Shown one piece after another: positions 43,560 to 51,593 of a stretch of 64,000 bases of DNA. The notes below the pieces were generated by a model. That model saw only the letters and a list, made by a program, of their open reading frames with translations. It was not told the DNA's origin and did not search any database. How positions within the stretch are numbered: position 1 is the stretch's first letter; each line of letters starts with the position of its first letter. The position numbers and the translations under genes were made by a program. The DNA is from Cellulosimicrobium sp. Marseille-Q4280. Lineage in GTDB: Bacteria; Actinomycetota; Actinomycetes; Actinomycetales; Cellulomonadaceae. The DNA lies in NCBI RefSeq assembly GCF_943181405.1, contig NZ_CALPBY010000003.1, positions 186,001 to 250,000 on the forward strand, written 5' to 3'.

Positions 43560-44957
43560 TCAGCCGGCGGCGCCGCCGAGCCGCGCGAGGAGCAGCGCCT
43601 CGGCGAGCACGACCTTCTCGAGCTCGCCCAGGTGCACCGACTCGTTCGCGCCGTGGGCGCGCGAGTCGGGGTCCTCGACGCCCGTGACGAGGATCGCGGC
43701 GTCGGGGAAGACGTCGAGCAGGTCCGCGATGAAGGGGATCGAGCCGCCGATGCCGATGTCGACCGGGTCGGTGCCCCACGAGGTGGCGAACGCCCAGCGC
43801 GCGGCCTGCATCGCCGCGGAGTCGGCGGGCGCGAGGAAGGGCTTGCCCTGCTCGCCGTCGCGCACGGAGACGCGCGCGCCGAACGGCGCGTTCGCCTCGA
43901 GGTGCGCCCGCAGCGCCGCCATCGCGGCCGCCGGGTCCTGTCCCGGCGCGAGGCGCACGGACAGCTTCGCGGTGGCGCGCGGCGTCAGCGTGTTCGAGGC
44001 GTGCGCGACGCTCGGCGCGTCGAGGCCGATGACGGCGATCGCCGGCTTGGTCCACAGGCGCCCGGCGATGCTCCCCCGGCCCGCGAGGACCGTGCCGTCG
44101 AGGAGCGACGAGTCCTCGCGGAAGTCGGCCTCCGCGTAGTCGACCGTGGGCTCGGCCCCGACGACGAGCCCGTCCACCGCGACGTCGCCCGCGTCGTCGT
44201 GCAGCGTGGCGATCAGGCGGGCGAGCAGCGTGACGGCGTCGAGCACCGGACCGCCGAACATGCCCGAGTGCACGGCGTGGTCGAGGACGGCGACCTCGAC
44301 CTCGCAGTCGACGAGCCCGCGCAGCGAGGTGGTCAGGGCGGGGACGCCGATCCTCCAGTTCGCCGAGTCGGCCACGACGATGACGTCGGCCGCGAGCAGG
44401 TCGCGGTGCTGCGTGAGGAACGGCAGGAACGTCGGGGAGCCGACCTCCTCCTCGCCCTCGACGAACACGGTGACGCCCACCGGGAGGTCCCCGAGCGTCG
44501 CGAGGGTGCGCAGCGCGCCGAGATGGGCGACGACGCCCGCCTTGTCGTCGGCCGCGCCGCGCCCGTACAGACGGCCGTCGCGCTCGGTCGGGACGAACGG
44601 CGCGGTGTCCCACGCGGCGTCGTCACCGGGGGGCTGCACGTCGTGGTGGGCGTAGAGCAGGACGGTCGGCGCGCCGTCGGGCGCGGGACGGCGCGCGACG
44701 ACGGCGGGTGCGCCCTCGCGCCCGTCCTCGGTGGTCGCGCGCAGCACCTGGACCTCCGGGAGCCCGGCGTCGCGCAGCAGCGTGGCGACGGCGTCGGCGC
44801 TCGCCGCGACGTGGGCGGGGTCGAACGCGGCGTTCGAGACGCTCGGGATGCGCACGAGCGCCTCGAGGTCCGCACGCAGGGCGGGGAACAGGCCGGCGAC
44901 CGTCTCGCGCAGCATGGTCGCGAGGGCCGGGTCGGTGGAGTCGGGTGAGTTCGTCAC
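43560..44957 (-). CDS. M20 family metallopeptidase (dipeptidase)
   Basis: A 465-aa zinc-dependent dipeptidase of the M20 family. Metal and catalytic residues are in LLYAHHDVQPPGDD (His, Asp), GRGAADDKAGVVAHL (bridging Asp), VEGEEEVGSP (catalytic Glu, Glu ligand), and the C-terminal HGANESVHLGE (His). It probably cleaves dipeptides or acylated amino acids. TACGGT lies 7 nt before GTG 44957 on the minus strand; an upstream GTG at 44966 overlaps that hexamer and is less likely. Confidence 0.9.
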   Translation of the reverse strand: MTNSPDSTDPALATMLRETVAGLFPALRADLEALVRIPSVSNAAFDPAHVAASADAVATLLRDAGLPEVQVLRATTEDGREGAPAVVARRPAPDGAPTVLLYAHHDVQPPGDDAAWDTAPFVPTERDGRLYGRGAADDKAGVVAHLGALRTLATLGDLPVGVTVFVEGEEEVGSPTFLPFLTQHRDLLAADVIVVADSANWRIGVPALTTSLRGLVDCEVEVAVLDHAVHSGMFGGPVLDAVTLLARLIATLHDDAGDVAVDGLVVGAEPTVDYAEADFREDSSLLDGTVLAGRGSIAGRLWTKPAIAVIGLDAPSVAHASNTLTPRATAKLSVRLAPGQDPAAAMAALRAHLEANAPFGARVSVRDGEQGKPFLAPADSAAMQAARWAFATSWGTDPVDIGIGGSIPFIADLLDVFPDAAILVTGVEDPDSRAHGANESVHLGELEKVVLAEALLLARLGGAAG

Positions 44958-44964
44958 GACGAGC

Positions 44965-44970
44965 ACCGTA
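44965..44970 (-). promoter_or_regulatory. -10 hexamer TACGGT, leaderless start of the M20 peptidase gene
   Basis: TACGGT, 7 nt, GTG at 44957 on the minus strand. Confidence 0.5.
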
Positions 44971-45065
44971 CGTCACGCGCCCGAGCGCCGGCAGGCTCTG
45001 CGCCGTCCGGTCCGGTTCCCCGGGCAGCACGCCGGAGGCGGGTGAGGAGGGTGCTCGCTCTCGAC

Positions 45066-45071
45066 TACGCT
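45066..45071 (+). promoter_or_regulatory. -10 hexamer TACGCT, leaderless start of the DUF3043 gene
   Basis: TACGCT, 6 nt, GTG at 45078. Confidence 0.55.
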
Positions 45072-45077
45072 GGACCC

Positions 45078-45689
45078 GTGTTCTCCCGCAACAAGTCCGG
45101 CGCCACGCCGCCTGCCCCCGACCCCGTCGACGCGGCGGCGGAGATCGAGCGGGCCGGTGGCCCCACGGCAGCCAGCAAGGGCCGCCCGACGCCCAAGCGC
45201 AAGGTCTCCGAGGCCGCGAACAAGCGGCCCCTCGTGCCGAACGACCGCCGCGCGGCGGCGAAGTCGGCCCGCGAGAAGCAGCGCGAGATGCGCGACCGCC
45301 AGTACCAGGCGATGCAGACCGGCGACGAGCGCTACCTCCCGCCGCGCGACAAGGGACCCGTCCGCCGTTACGTGCGCGACCACGTGGACGCCCGCTGGAA
45401 CCTCGGCGAGTTCTTCCTGCCGATCGCCCTCGTCTTCATCGTCATGTCGCTGCTCACGGCCCAGAACCAGGGCCTCGCGTTCGTCACGGTCATGGCGCTC
45501 TACGTCATCGTGCTGCTGACGATCGTCGACGCGTTCATCATGTGGCGCGGGCTGCGCAAGCGGCTGGTCCGGAAGTTCGGCGAGGTGCCGAAGGGCACCG
45601 TCATGTACGCCGTGATGCGCGCGTTCCAGCTGCGCCGGGCGCGCCTGCCGAAGCCGGTGCACAAGAAGCACGGCGTCTACCCGGAGTGA
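45078..45689 (+). CDS. DUF3043 membrane protein
   Basis: A 203-aa protein with a basic, charged cytoplasmic N-terminal half (KGRPTPKRKVSEAANKR and Arg/Lys-rich helices), two TM helices (FFLPIALVFIVMSLLTAQ and FVTVMALYVIVLLTIVDAF) and a basic C-terminus. The family is conserved in actinobacteria (Rv2206 of M. tuberculosis) without known function. It is divergent from the M20 peptidase gene. Confidence 0.85.
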   Translation: MFSRNKSGATPPAPDPVDAAAEIERAGGPTAASKGRPTPKRKVSEAANKRPLVPNDRRAAAKSAREKQREMRDRQYQAMQTGDERYLPPRDKGPVRRYVRDHVDARWNLGEFFLPIALVFIVMSLLTAQNQGLAFVTVMALYVIVLLTIVDAFIMWRGLRKRLVRKFGEVPKGTVMYAVMRAFQLRRARLPKPVHKKHGVYPE

Positions 45690-45745
45690 CGGCCGGAACC
45701 GTCGGGCGGCCGTCCGCCGGTTCCTCGGGCAACCGTCTCGGCCGA

Positions 45746-45751
45746 TAGGTT
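45746..45751 (+). promoter_or_regulatory. -10 hexamer TAGGTT, leaderless start of the aldo/keto reductase gene
   Basis: TAGGTT, 6 nt, ATG at 45758. Confidence 0.55.
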
Positions 45752-45757
45752 AGGGCC

Positions 45758-46771
45758 ATGCCCAACTACCGCTACCTCGGCAACTCGGGTCTCAAGATCT
45801 CCGAGATCACCTACGGCAACTGGCTCACCCACGGCTCGCAGGTCGAGAACGACACCGCCACCGCGTGCGTCCACGCCGCGCTCGACGCCGGCATCACGTC
45901 GTTCGACACCGCGGACGTCTACGCGAACACGAAGGCCGAGCAGGTCCTCGGCGACGCCCTCAAGGGCCAGCGCCGCGAGTCGCTCGAGATCTTCACCAAG
46001 GTCTACTGGCCGACCGGCCCCGCCGGCCCCAACGACTCCGGCCTGTCGCGCAAGCACGTCATGGAGTCGATCAACGGCTCGCTGACGCGGCTCGGTACGG
46101 ACTACGTCGACCTCTACCAGGCGCACCGGTTCGACACCGAGACCCCGCTCGAGGAGACGATGCAGGCGTTCGCCGACATCGTCCGTCAGGGCAAGGCGCT
46201 GTACATCGGCGTCTCGGAGTGGACCGCCGACCAGATCCGCGCGGGCCACGCCCTCGCGAAGGACCTCGGCTTCCAGCTCATCTCGTCGCAGCCCCAGTAC
46301 TCGATGCTGTGGCGCGTCATCGAGGACGAGGTCGTGCCGACCTCGCGCGAGCTCGGCGTGTCGCAGATCGTCTGGTCCCCGATGGCCCAGGGTGTGCTGT
46401 CCGGCAAGTACGTCCCCGGCCAGCCGCTGCCCGAGGGCTCGCGGGCCACGGACGACAAGGGCGGCGCGCGGATGATCCAGCGCTTCATGACCGACGACGT
46501 CCTGTCCCGCGTGCAGGGCCTCAAGCCGGTCGCGGACGAGCTCGACCTCTCCATGGCTCAGCTCGCCGTCGCGTGGGTCCTGCAGAACGACAACGTCGCG
46601 GCGGCACTCGTCGGCGCCTCGCGCCCCGAGCAGGTCGCGGAGAACGTCAAGGCCGCCGGTGTCACGATCCCGGCCGAGCTCATGGCGCGCATCGACGAGG
46701 TGCTCGGCGACGTCGTCGAGCGCGACCCGGGCAAGACGACGGAGGGTGCTCCGCAGAAGCGTCCGTCCTGA
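45758..46771 (+). CDS. Aldo/keto reductase (Kv-beta-like)
   Basis: A 337-aa TIM-barrel NADPH-dependent reductase. The catalytic tetrad is in DTADVYANTKAE (Asp, Tyr), IFTKVYWP (Lys) and LYQAHRFD (His). The C-terminal GASRPEQVAENVKA binds the cofactor phosphate. The sequence resembles the AKR subgroup of potassium-channel beta subunits and methylglyoxal reductases. The substrate is not predictable. A perfect terminator follows. Confidence 0.9.
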   Translation: MPNYRYLGNSGLKISEITYGNWLTHGSQVENDTATACVHAALDAGITSFDTADVYANTKAEQVLGDALKGQRRESLEIFTKVYWPTGPAGPNDSGLSRKHVMESINGSLTRLGTDYVDLYQAHRFDTETPLEETMQAFADIVRQGKALYIGVSEWTADQIRAGHALAKDLGFQLISSQPQYSMLWRVIEDEVVPTSRELGVSQIVWSPMAQGVLSGKYVPGQPLPEGSRATDDKGGARMIQRFMTDDVLSRVQGLKPVADELDLSMAQLAVAWVLQNDNVAAALVGASRPEQVAENVKAAGVTIPAELMARIDEVLGDVVERDPGKTTEGAPQKRPS

Positions 46772-46794
46772 CGCAGGACCGCACGACGTACCGC

Positions 46795-46834
46795 ACGACG
46801 CGCGGGGCGCCCGACCGGGTGCCCCGCGCGTCGT
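46795..46834. terminator. Terminator after the aldo/keto reductase gene
   Basis: A perfect 14-bp stem (46795-46808 with 46821-46834) whose loop can form a further CCCG/CGGG stem. Confidence 0.8.
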
Positions 46835-46886
46835 CGTCCCACCGGCCCGGGCGTCGGGCATGCCTCCCCCGCCCGGACCGGGAGTC

Positions 46887-47633
46887 TCACCGCGCCGGCG
46901 CGGTCGCCTCCGCACGCGGGACCGGCACCCCGTCCGCCGGCACGTCGCACGACGGCGCCCCATGGGTCGTCGCCTCGTCCCCCGTCGCCTCGTCCCCCGT
47001 CGTCCCGTCCACCGTCGCCCGGCGCGGACGACCCGCAGCCGCCAGGCCGCGCGGCGCGAACCAGCGCGACGTGGTCTGGACGATCGGCCCGACCCCGACG
47101 GCGTAGGCCAGCGTCGCCCAGCCGAGCGTCCCGCCCAGCGCCCAGCCGAGCGAGACCACGACCACCTCGATGAGCGTGCGCACGAGCCGCACGGACCGGC
47201 CCGTCCGGGCGACGAGACCGGTCATGAGGCCGTCGCGCGGCCCGGGCCCGAGACGCACGCCGAGGTAGGCCGACGTCGCCACGCCGTTGAGCACGACCCC
47301 GCCGAGCGCGAGGGCGATGCCCGCGCCGGTGCCCGGCGACGGCACGACCCGCTCGACGAGGGCGATCGCCGGGTCGATGCTCACGCCGATGACCACGACG
47401 TTCGCGAGCGTCCCGATCCCCGGCCGCTGCCGCAGGGGGATCCACGCCAGGAGCGCGAGCGCGCTCAGGGCCACGACGACGACGCCGAACGGGAGCCCGG
47501 TCCGCTCCACGATGCCCTGGTGGAGCACGTCCCACGGCATCCCGCCCTGGCCGGCGTGCAGGAGCATCGCCATGGACAGCGCATAGCCGAGGAGGCCGAG
47601 GAGGAGCTGGACGGTGCGACGGAACGGTGACAT
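46887..47633 (-). CDS. YczE/YitT-like membrane protein
   Basis: A 248-aa integral membrane protein with five TM helices of the YczE family (GYALSMAMLLHAGQGGMPWD, LGPGPRDGLMTGL). YczE genes are often beside MocR/PdxR-type regulators, as here, and are thought to be controlled by them; the transported or sensed molecule is unknown. The C-terminus is a low-complexity Ala/Thr/Asp tail. ATG 47633 is favoured because CAGGAT lies 7 nt upstream; an ATG at 47642 would add three residues. Confidence 0.75.
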   Translation of the reverse strand: MSPFRRTVQLLLGLLGYALSMAMLLHAGQGGMPWDVLHQGIVERTGLPFGVVVVALSALALLAWIPLRQRPGIGTLANVVVIGVSIDPAIALVERVVPSPGTGAGIALALGGVVLNGVATSAYLGVRLGPGPRDGLMTGLVARTGRSVRLVRTLIEVVVVSLGWALGGTLGWATLAYAVGVGPIVQTTSRWFAPRGLAAAGRPRRATVDGTTGDEATGDEATTHGAPSCDVPADGVPVPRAEATAPAR

Positions 47634-47652
47634 GGCCACCATCCTGTGGTCT

Positions 47653-47679
47653 CATTGGCATCACCTTCTATAGCCAATG
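47653..47679. promoter_or_regulatory. Inverted repeat in the yczE-mocR divergent promoter
   Basis: CATTGGC (47653-47659) and GCCAATG (47673-47679) face each other with 20 bp between equivalent positions, two helical turns. It is the only AT-richer stretch here and a candidate operator for the MocR protein encoded next to it. Confidence 0.45.
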
Positions 47680-47695
47680 CAGAGGAAGTGGCCTG

Positions 47696-49237
47696 ATGAG
47701 CGTCGCGCGAACGACTCGTGACGAGGTGCGGCCGGCCAGCCGGCCGGCCGCCGCGAGCGCCGGGCTCGACGTGCACCGCCACCTCTCCCCCGCGGCGACC
47801 GTCCGGCTCCTCGGACGCTGGCACGCGGGCGGGCCCGCCTACGTCGTGCTCGCGGACGCCCTGCGCGCCGCCGTGCTCGCCGGCACCCTCGCGCCGCACA
47901 CGAGGCTGCCCTCGGAACGCGACCTCGCGACGGCGCTCGGCGTCTCCCGCACGACGACGGCCGCCGCCTTCCGGCGGCTGCGCGAGCTCGGCTTCGCGCG
48001 GTCGCGCACGGGCGCCGGCACCGTCGTCGTGCTCCCGCACGGCGGCGGACGCCGGTCCGCGGCGCGACCCGCCGGCGGCGACGCCCCGGCACCCGCCGGC
48101 CTGCCGGGCACCGGGTCCGCCGTCGATCTCGCCGACCTGTCGCAGGCGACGTCCGCGGCCCCGTCGGGGCTGCACGCCGCCTACGGCCGCGCGCTCGAGC
48201 GGCTGCCCGAGCACCTGGCCGGAGGCGGGTACGAGCCGTACGGCGTCGCGTCGCTGCGCGAGGCGGTCGCGGCGCGCTTCACGGCGCGCGGCACGCCGAC
48301 CGACCCCGACCAGATCCTCGTCACCACGGGCGCCCAGCACGCCATCACGACGCTCGCGGGGACGCTCCTCGGCAGCGGCGACCGGGCCGTCGTCCAGTCG
48401 CCGACGTACTACCACGCGATGGAGGCGCTGCGCCGGGCCGGGGCACGTCTCGTCGCGCTCCCCGTCGGCCGCGGTGGACCGGGAGGGGCGCCCGGCTTCG
48501 ACGTCGGCCTCTTCGAGTCCACCCTGCGGCAGGTGTCGCCGAGGCTCGTCTACCTGGTGCCCGACTTCCACAACCCGACGGGCTACACGCTCACGCCCGA
48601 CGAGCGCGCGGGCGTCCGCGAGGCGGCGGCGCGCCACCGCGTCACCGTCGTGGGCGACGAGACCCTCACGGACCTGTCCCTGGACACGGACCCCGACGAC
48701 GAGGGCGACGTCGCGCCGCCTCTCGCCGGGGACGGCACGTCGCCGTACGTCGTGACGGTCGGCTCGGCGTCGAAGTCCTTCTGGGGCGGCCTGCGCGTGG
48801 GATGGGTGCGCGCGCACCCCGACCTCGTCGCTCGGCTCGCCCGCACGCGCCAGTCGGCGGACATCGCGACCGCGGTGCTCGAGCAGCTCGCGGTCGTCGA
48901 GCTCCTCGAGGACCGGACGGCGCTCCTCGCCGAGCGCCGCGTCGTGCTGCGCGAGCAGCGCGACCTCGTCTGCGGGCTGCTCGCCGAAGCCCTGCCGGAG
49001 TGGCACGTCCCGGTGCCCCCCGGCGGGCTGTCCCTGTGGGCGGAGGTGGGTGCGCCGCTCGCGCACGCGTTCGCGGCGGCGGCCGCCGCCGAGGGCGTGC
49101 TCGTCAACGCCGGACCGACGTTCACCCCGGACGGCAGCTCGACCGACCGGCTGCGCCTGACGTTCTCGCGCCCGGCCGAGGACCTCCGACGGGCGGTTCC
49201 GCGCCTCGTGGCCGCGTGGGACCGCGTCCGGGCCTGA
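47696..49237 (+). CDS. MocR-type transcription factor (GntR HTH plus aminotransferase domain)
   Basis: A 513-aa regulator. Residues about 50-120 form the GntR winged helix (LPSERDLATALGVSRTTTAA) and residues about 150-510 a class I aminotransferase fold. PLP-binding Lys is in TVGSASKSFWGGLRVGWV; DFHNPTGYTL holds the ring-binding Asn/Tyr region. MocR proteins sense PLP or an amino compound. It probably regulates the divergent yczE-like gene. GAGGA lies about ten bases before the ATG. pdxS/pdxT are not adjacent, so PdxR is not certain. Confidence 0.88.
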   Translation: MSVARTTRDEVRPASRPAAASAGLDVHRHLSPAATVRLLGRWHAGGPAYVVLADALRAAVLAGTLAPHTRLPSERDLATALGVSRTTTAAAFRRLRELGFARSRTGAGTVVVLPHGGGRRSAARPAGGDAPAPAGLPGTGSAVDLADLSQATSAAPSGLHAAYGRALERLPEHLAGGGYEPYGVASLREAVAARFTARGTPTDPDQILVTTGAQHAITTLAGTLLGSGDRAVVQSPTYYHAMEALRRAGARLVALPVGRGGPGGAPGFDVGLFESTLRQVSPRLVYLVPDFHNPTGYTLTPDERAGVREAAARHRVTVVGDETLTDLSLDTDPDDEGDVAPPLAGDGTSPYVVTVGSASKSFWGGLRVGWVRAHPDLVARLARTRQSADIATAVLEQLAVVELLEDRTALLAERRVVLREQRDLVCGLLAEALPEWHVPVPPGGLSLWAEVGAPLAHAFAAAAAAEGVLVNAGPTFTPDGSSTDRLRLTFSRPAEDLRRAVPRLVAAWDRVRA

Positions 49238-49290
49238 GCCGACGCGCGATCGCCGGGTCGCGTCCGCGTGCGACGACGCGTGCGCGGGAC

Positions 49291-49500
49291 TCAGCCCGCC
49301 CGGAGCTCCACGGGTGCCGTCGCCTGGGCGCCGTCGTGCAGGAGCCGCGCGACGACCGCGCCCCCTGCCGCGAGCGAGCGCCACGACTCCCCGAGCCACT
49401 GCTCGGCGTCGAACTGCGTCGTGAAGACCGGGCTCACCGGCGAGCCGATCGGGCGCCCGTCGGCGTCGTCGAGCTCCCAGACCCACTGCGGCCGGATCAT
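49291..49500 (-). CDS. Small conserved protein at the end of the pyrD operon
   Basis: A 69-aa cytoplasmic protein with many aromatic residues at the front ([16 protein letters not shown]) and a helix containing FDAEQWLGESW. I do not recognise the family. GGAGGAGG stands just before the ATG, which overlaps the pyrD stop (ATGA), so translation is coupled and the gene is real. Confidence 0.75.
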   Translation of the reverse strand: MIRPQWVWELDDADGRPIGSPVSPVFTTQFDAEQWLGESWRSLAAGGAVVARLLHDGAQATAPVELRAG

Positions 49501-50654
49501 CGTGCCTCCTCCGTGTCCGTGCTGCTCGTCGCGCCGTCCGTCGTGGCGGTGCCCGCCCCCGTGCCCGTGCCCCGGACGTTCGCGCCCGGCTCCGGGTGGC
49601 GCACGAGCGAACGGTTGATGCGGGCAGCCCACAGGGGGCCCTGGTAGAGGAAACCGGTGTACCCCTGGACGAGGTCGGCGCCCGCGTGCAGGTAGTCCCG
49701 CGCGTCGTGGGGGGTCGTGATGCCGCCCACGCCGATGATCGCGCGCCCGTCGCCGAGCCGCTCGCGCAGCCGCGCGACGACCGCTCGCCCGCGGGCGAGC
49801 ACCGGCGGGCCGGACAGCCCGCCCGGGCCCCGGTCGTGGCCGATCGTCGTGTTCACGGCCACCACCCCGTCGAGGTCCAGCTCGTCGACGAGGTCCGCGA
49901 CCGCGTCGACGTCGTCGTCGGCCAGGTCGGGCGCGATCTTCACGAGGAGCGGGACGCGGCTAACGCCCGCGGCCGCGGTCGAGGCGTCCGCGGCCTCGCG
50001 CACGGCCACGAGGATCGGGCGCAGCGACTCCACCTCCTGCAGGTCGCGCAGACCGGGCGTGTTGGGCGACGACACGTTGACCACCAGGTAGTCCGCGAAC
50101 GGCGCGAGCAGGCTCGCGCTCGTCGCGTAGTCGCCCGGTGCCTCTGCTGCGGGCGTGACCTTCGTCTTCCCGATGTTCGCCCCGACGATCACCGCGCGGC
50201 CGGCGGGCGTGGCGCGCAGCGCCTCGAGCCGCCGGGCCGCCGCCGCCGCGCCCTCGTTGTTGAACCCCATGCGGTTGCGCACGCCGCGCACGTCGAGCTC
50301 GCGCCACAGGCGCGGCTTCTCGTTGCCCGGCTGGGCGTGCGCCGTCACGGTCCCGATCTCGACGAACGCGAAGCCCAGCATCGTCAGACCACGGATCGCG
50401 CGGGCGTTCTTGTCGAACCCGCCCGCGAGGCCGAAGGGTGCCGGGAACACGCGCCCGAGCACCTCGACGCTGCCGCGCCCCCCGGCCCCGCGGCCGAGGT
50501 AGGGCGCGAGCGCGCCCTGCACGACGTCGCGCAGCACGGGCACCCGTCCGGCGGCGGAGATGAGGGTGAACGCGACCTCGTGGGCCCGCTCGGGGTCCAT
50601 GCGCGTGAAGACGGTGTCGAACAGCAGCGAGTACAGGACGGGGCGGCGGCTCAT
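49497..50654 (-). CDS. pyrD: Quinone-dependent dihydroorotate dehydrogenase
   Basis: A 385-aa class 2 DHODH, fourth step of UMP synthesis, donating electrons to membrane quinone. [17 protein letters not shown] and [18 protein letters not shown] bind FMN and substrate; [16 protein letters not shown] carries the class-2 catalytic Ser; [19 protein letters not shown] binds the phosphate. The amphipathic N-terminus ([19 protein letters not shown]) is the membrane-binding segment. The C-terminal tail is a Thr/Gly-rich extension. ATG overlaps the upstream membrane-protein stop and the stop overlaps the small downstream gene. Confidence 0.95.
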   Translation of the reverse strand: MSRRPVLYSLLFDTVFTRMDPERAHEVAFTLISAAGRVPVLRDVVQGALAPYLGRGAGGRGSVEVLGRVFPAPFGLAGGFDKNARAIRGLTMLGFAFVEIGTVTAHAQPGNEKPRLWRELDVRGVRNRMGFNNEGAAAAARRLEALRATPAGRAVIVGANIGKTKVTPAAEAPGDYATSASLLAPFADYLVVNVSSPNTPGLRDLQEVESLRPILVAVREAADASTAAAGVSRVPLLVKIAPDLADDDVDAVADLVDELDLDGVVAVNTTIGHDRGPGGLSGPPVLARGRAVVARLRERLGDGRAIIGVGGITTPHDARDYLHAGADLVQGYTGFLYQGPLWAARINRSLVRHPEPGANVRGTGTGAGTATTDGATSSTDTEEAR

Positions 50655-51154
50655 GCGACGTCCTCCGGGGTGTCGTGGGCGGACGGGCGGGCGGTCCCGC
50701 TCGAGGGGGTCGCGTCGTCGGGCATGCTGCTCGACGGGCCGTCGGGACGCTCGTCGGGGCGGGCGCGCGTGCGCCACAGCCACCACAGGCCGACGAACGG
50801 CAGGACGAGCGGCACGTAGCCGTAGCCCTGACCGAAGCCGGACCACACGGTCGCGCGCGGGAAGGCCGCGGCGTCGACGAGCGAGAGCGTCCCGACGGCC
50901 AGCACGCCGACGAGCTCGACACCCACCGCGCACCAGGCGACCCGCCGGGCCACCGGGCCGCCACGGGCCAGCGCGACGGTCGCGACGACGTAGACGACCG
51001 CCGCGAACGCCGACAGGCCGTACGCGAGCGGCGCCTCGTGCCAGTCGCGCAGCAGCTGCACGCCGGCACGCGCCGTGGCGGCGACGGCGAAGATGCCGTA
51101 GACGACGACCAGGACGCGGCCGAACCCGCTGCCGGTCGAGCGGGGTGCGCTCAT
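50651..51154 (-). CDS. Four-TM membrane protein upstream of pyrD
   Basis: A 167-aa membrane protein with four TM helices (from VLVVVYGIFAVAATARAGV to GYVPLVLPFVGLWWLWRT) and a Pro/Ser/Asp-rich C-terminal tail. Uncharacterised; it resembles proteins often found near pyrD in Micrococcales. GGAGG five bases before the ATG; the stop overlaps pyrD (ATGA). Confidence 0.75.
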   Translation of the reverse strand: MSAPRSTGSGFGRVLVVVYGIFAVAATARAGVQLLRDWHEAPLAYGLSAFAAVVYVVATVALARGGPVARRVAWCAVGVELVGVLAVGTLSLVDAAAFPRATVWSGFGQGYGYVPLVLPFVGLWWLWRTRARPDERPDGPSSSMPDDATPSSGTARPSAHDTPEDVA

Positions 51155-51167
51155 CGAGACCTCCGGG

Positions 51168-51524
51168 TCACGTGTTCCAGATCTGCCAGACCCGCCACTC
51201 GAGGAAGGCCACGGTGAGCGCGGCGACGGCGAGCACCACCGAGCTCCAGCGCGTGCGCTCGGCGAACGCCCACAGCGCGGCGACGGGCAGGACGAACAGC
51301 GCGGTCACGAGGTAGCCCCACAGGAGCACGGGGTCGGTCGGGGCCGTCCCGGTCGCACCGAGGATCCCGAGGACGACGCACTGGACGAGGATCAGGCCCT
51401 CGACGACGGCGGCGCCCCAGAGCTGGCGCAGGACCACCGCCCGGTCCCGGACCACGAAGACCACCGCCCAGCCTGCGAGCGCCACGCACGCCGCGACGAC
51501 GGCGAGCACGAGGGGAAGGACCAC
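51168..51524 (-). CDS. Small four-TM membrane protein, first gene of the pyrD operon
   Basis: A 118-aa hydrophobic protein with four TM helices: LPLVLAVVAACVALAGWAVV, an amphipathic RQLWGAAVVEGLIL segment, VLLWGYLVTALFVLPVAALW and the last before WRVWQIW. Unknown function. The GTG at 51524 follows TACGCT by 7 nt on the minus strand. The next gene starts 13 bases after its stop, so it probably leads the operon. Confidence 0.75.
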   Translation of the reverse strand: MVLPLVLAVVAACVALAGWAVVFVVRDRAVVLRQLWGAAVVEGLILVQCVVLGILGATGTAPTDPVLLWGYLVTALFVLPVAALWAFAERTRWSSVVLAVAALTVAFLEWRVWQIWNT

Positions 51525-51531
51525 GCCGCCG

Positions 51532-51537
51532 AGCGTA
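51532..51537 (-). promoter_or_regulatory. -10 hexamer TACGCT, start of the pyrD operon
   Basis: On the minus strand TACGCT, 7 nt, GTG at 51524. Confidence 0.5.
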
Positions 51538-51580
51538 CCGGCGGTCGCGCGCCCGGGCGGAATCCGCCCGGCCGCGGGGT

Positions 51581-51586
51581 TAGCAT
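51581..51586 (+). promoter_or_regulatory. -10 hexamer TAGCAT, leaderless start of pepA
   Basis: TAGCAT, 7 nt, GTG at 51594. Only 69 bp separate the two divergent start codons. Confidence 0.5.
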
Positions 51587-51593
51587 CGCCGGT

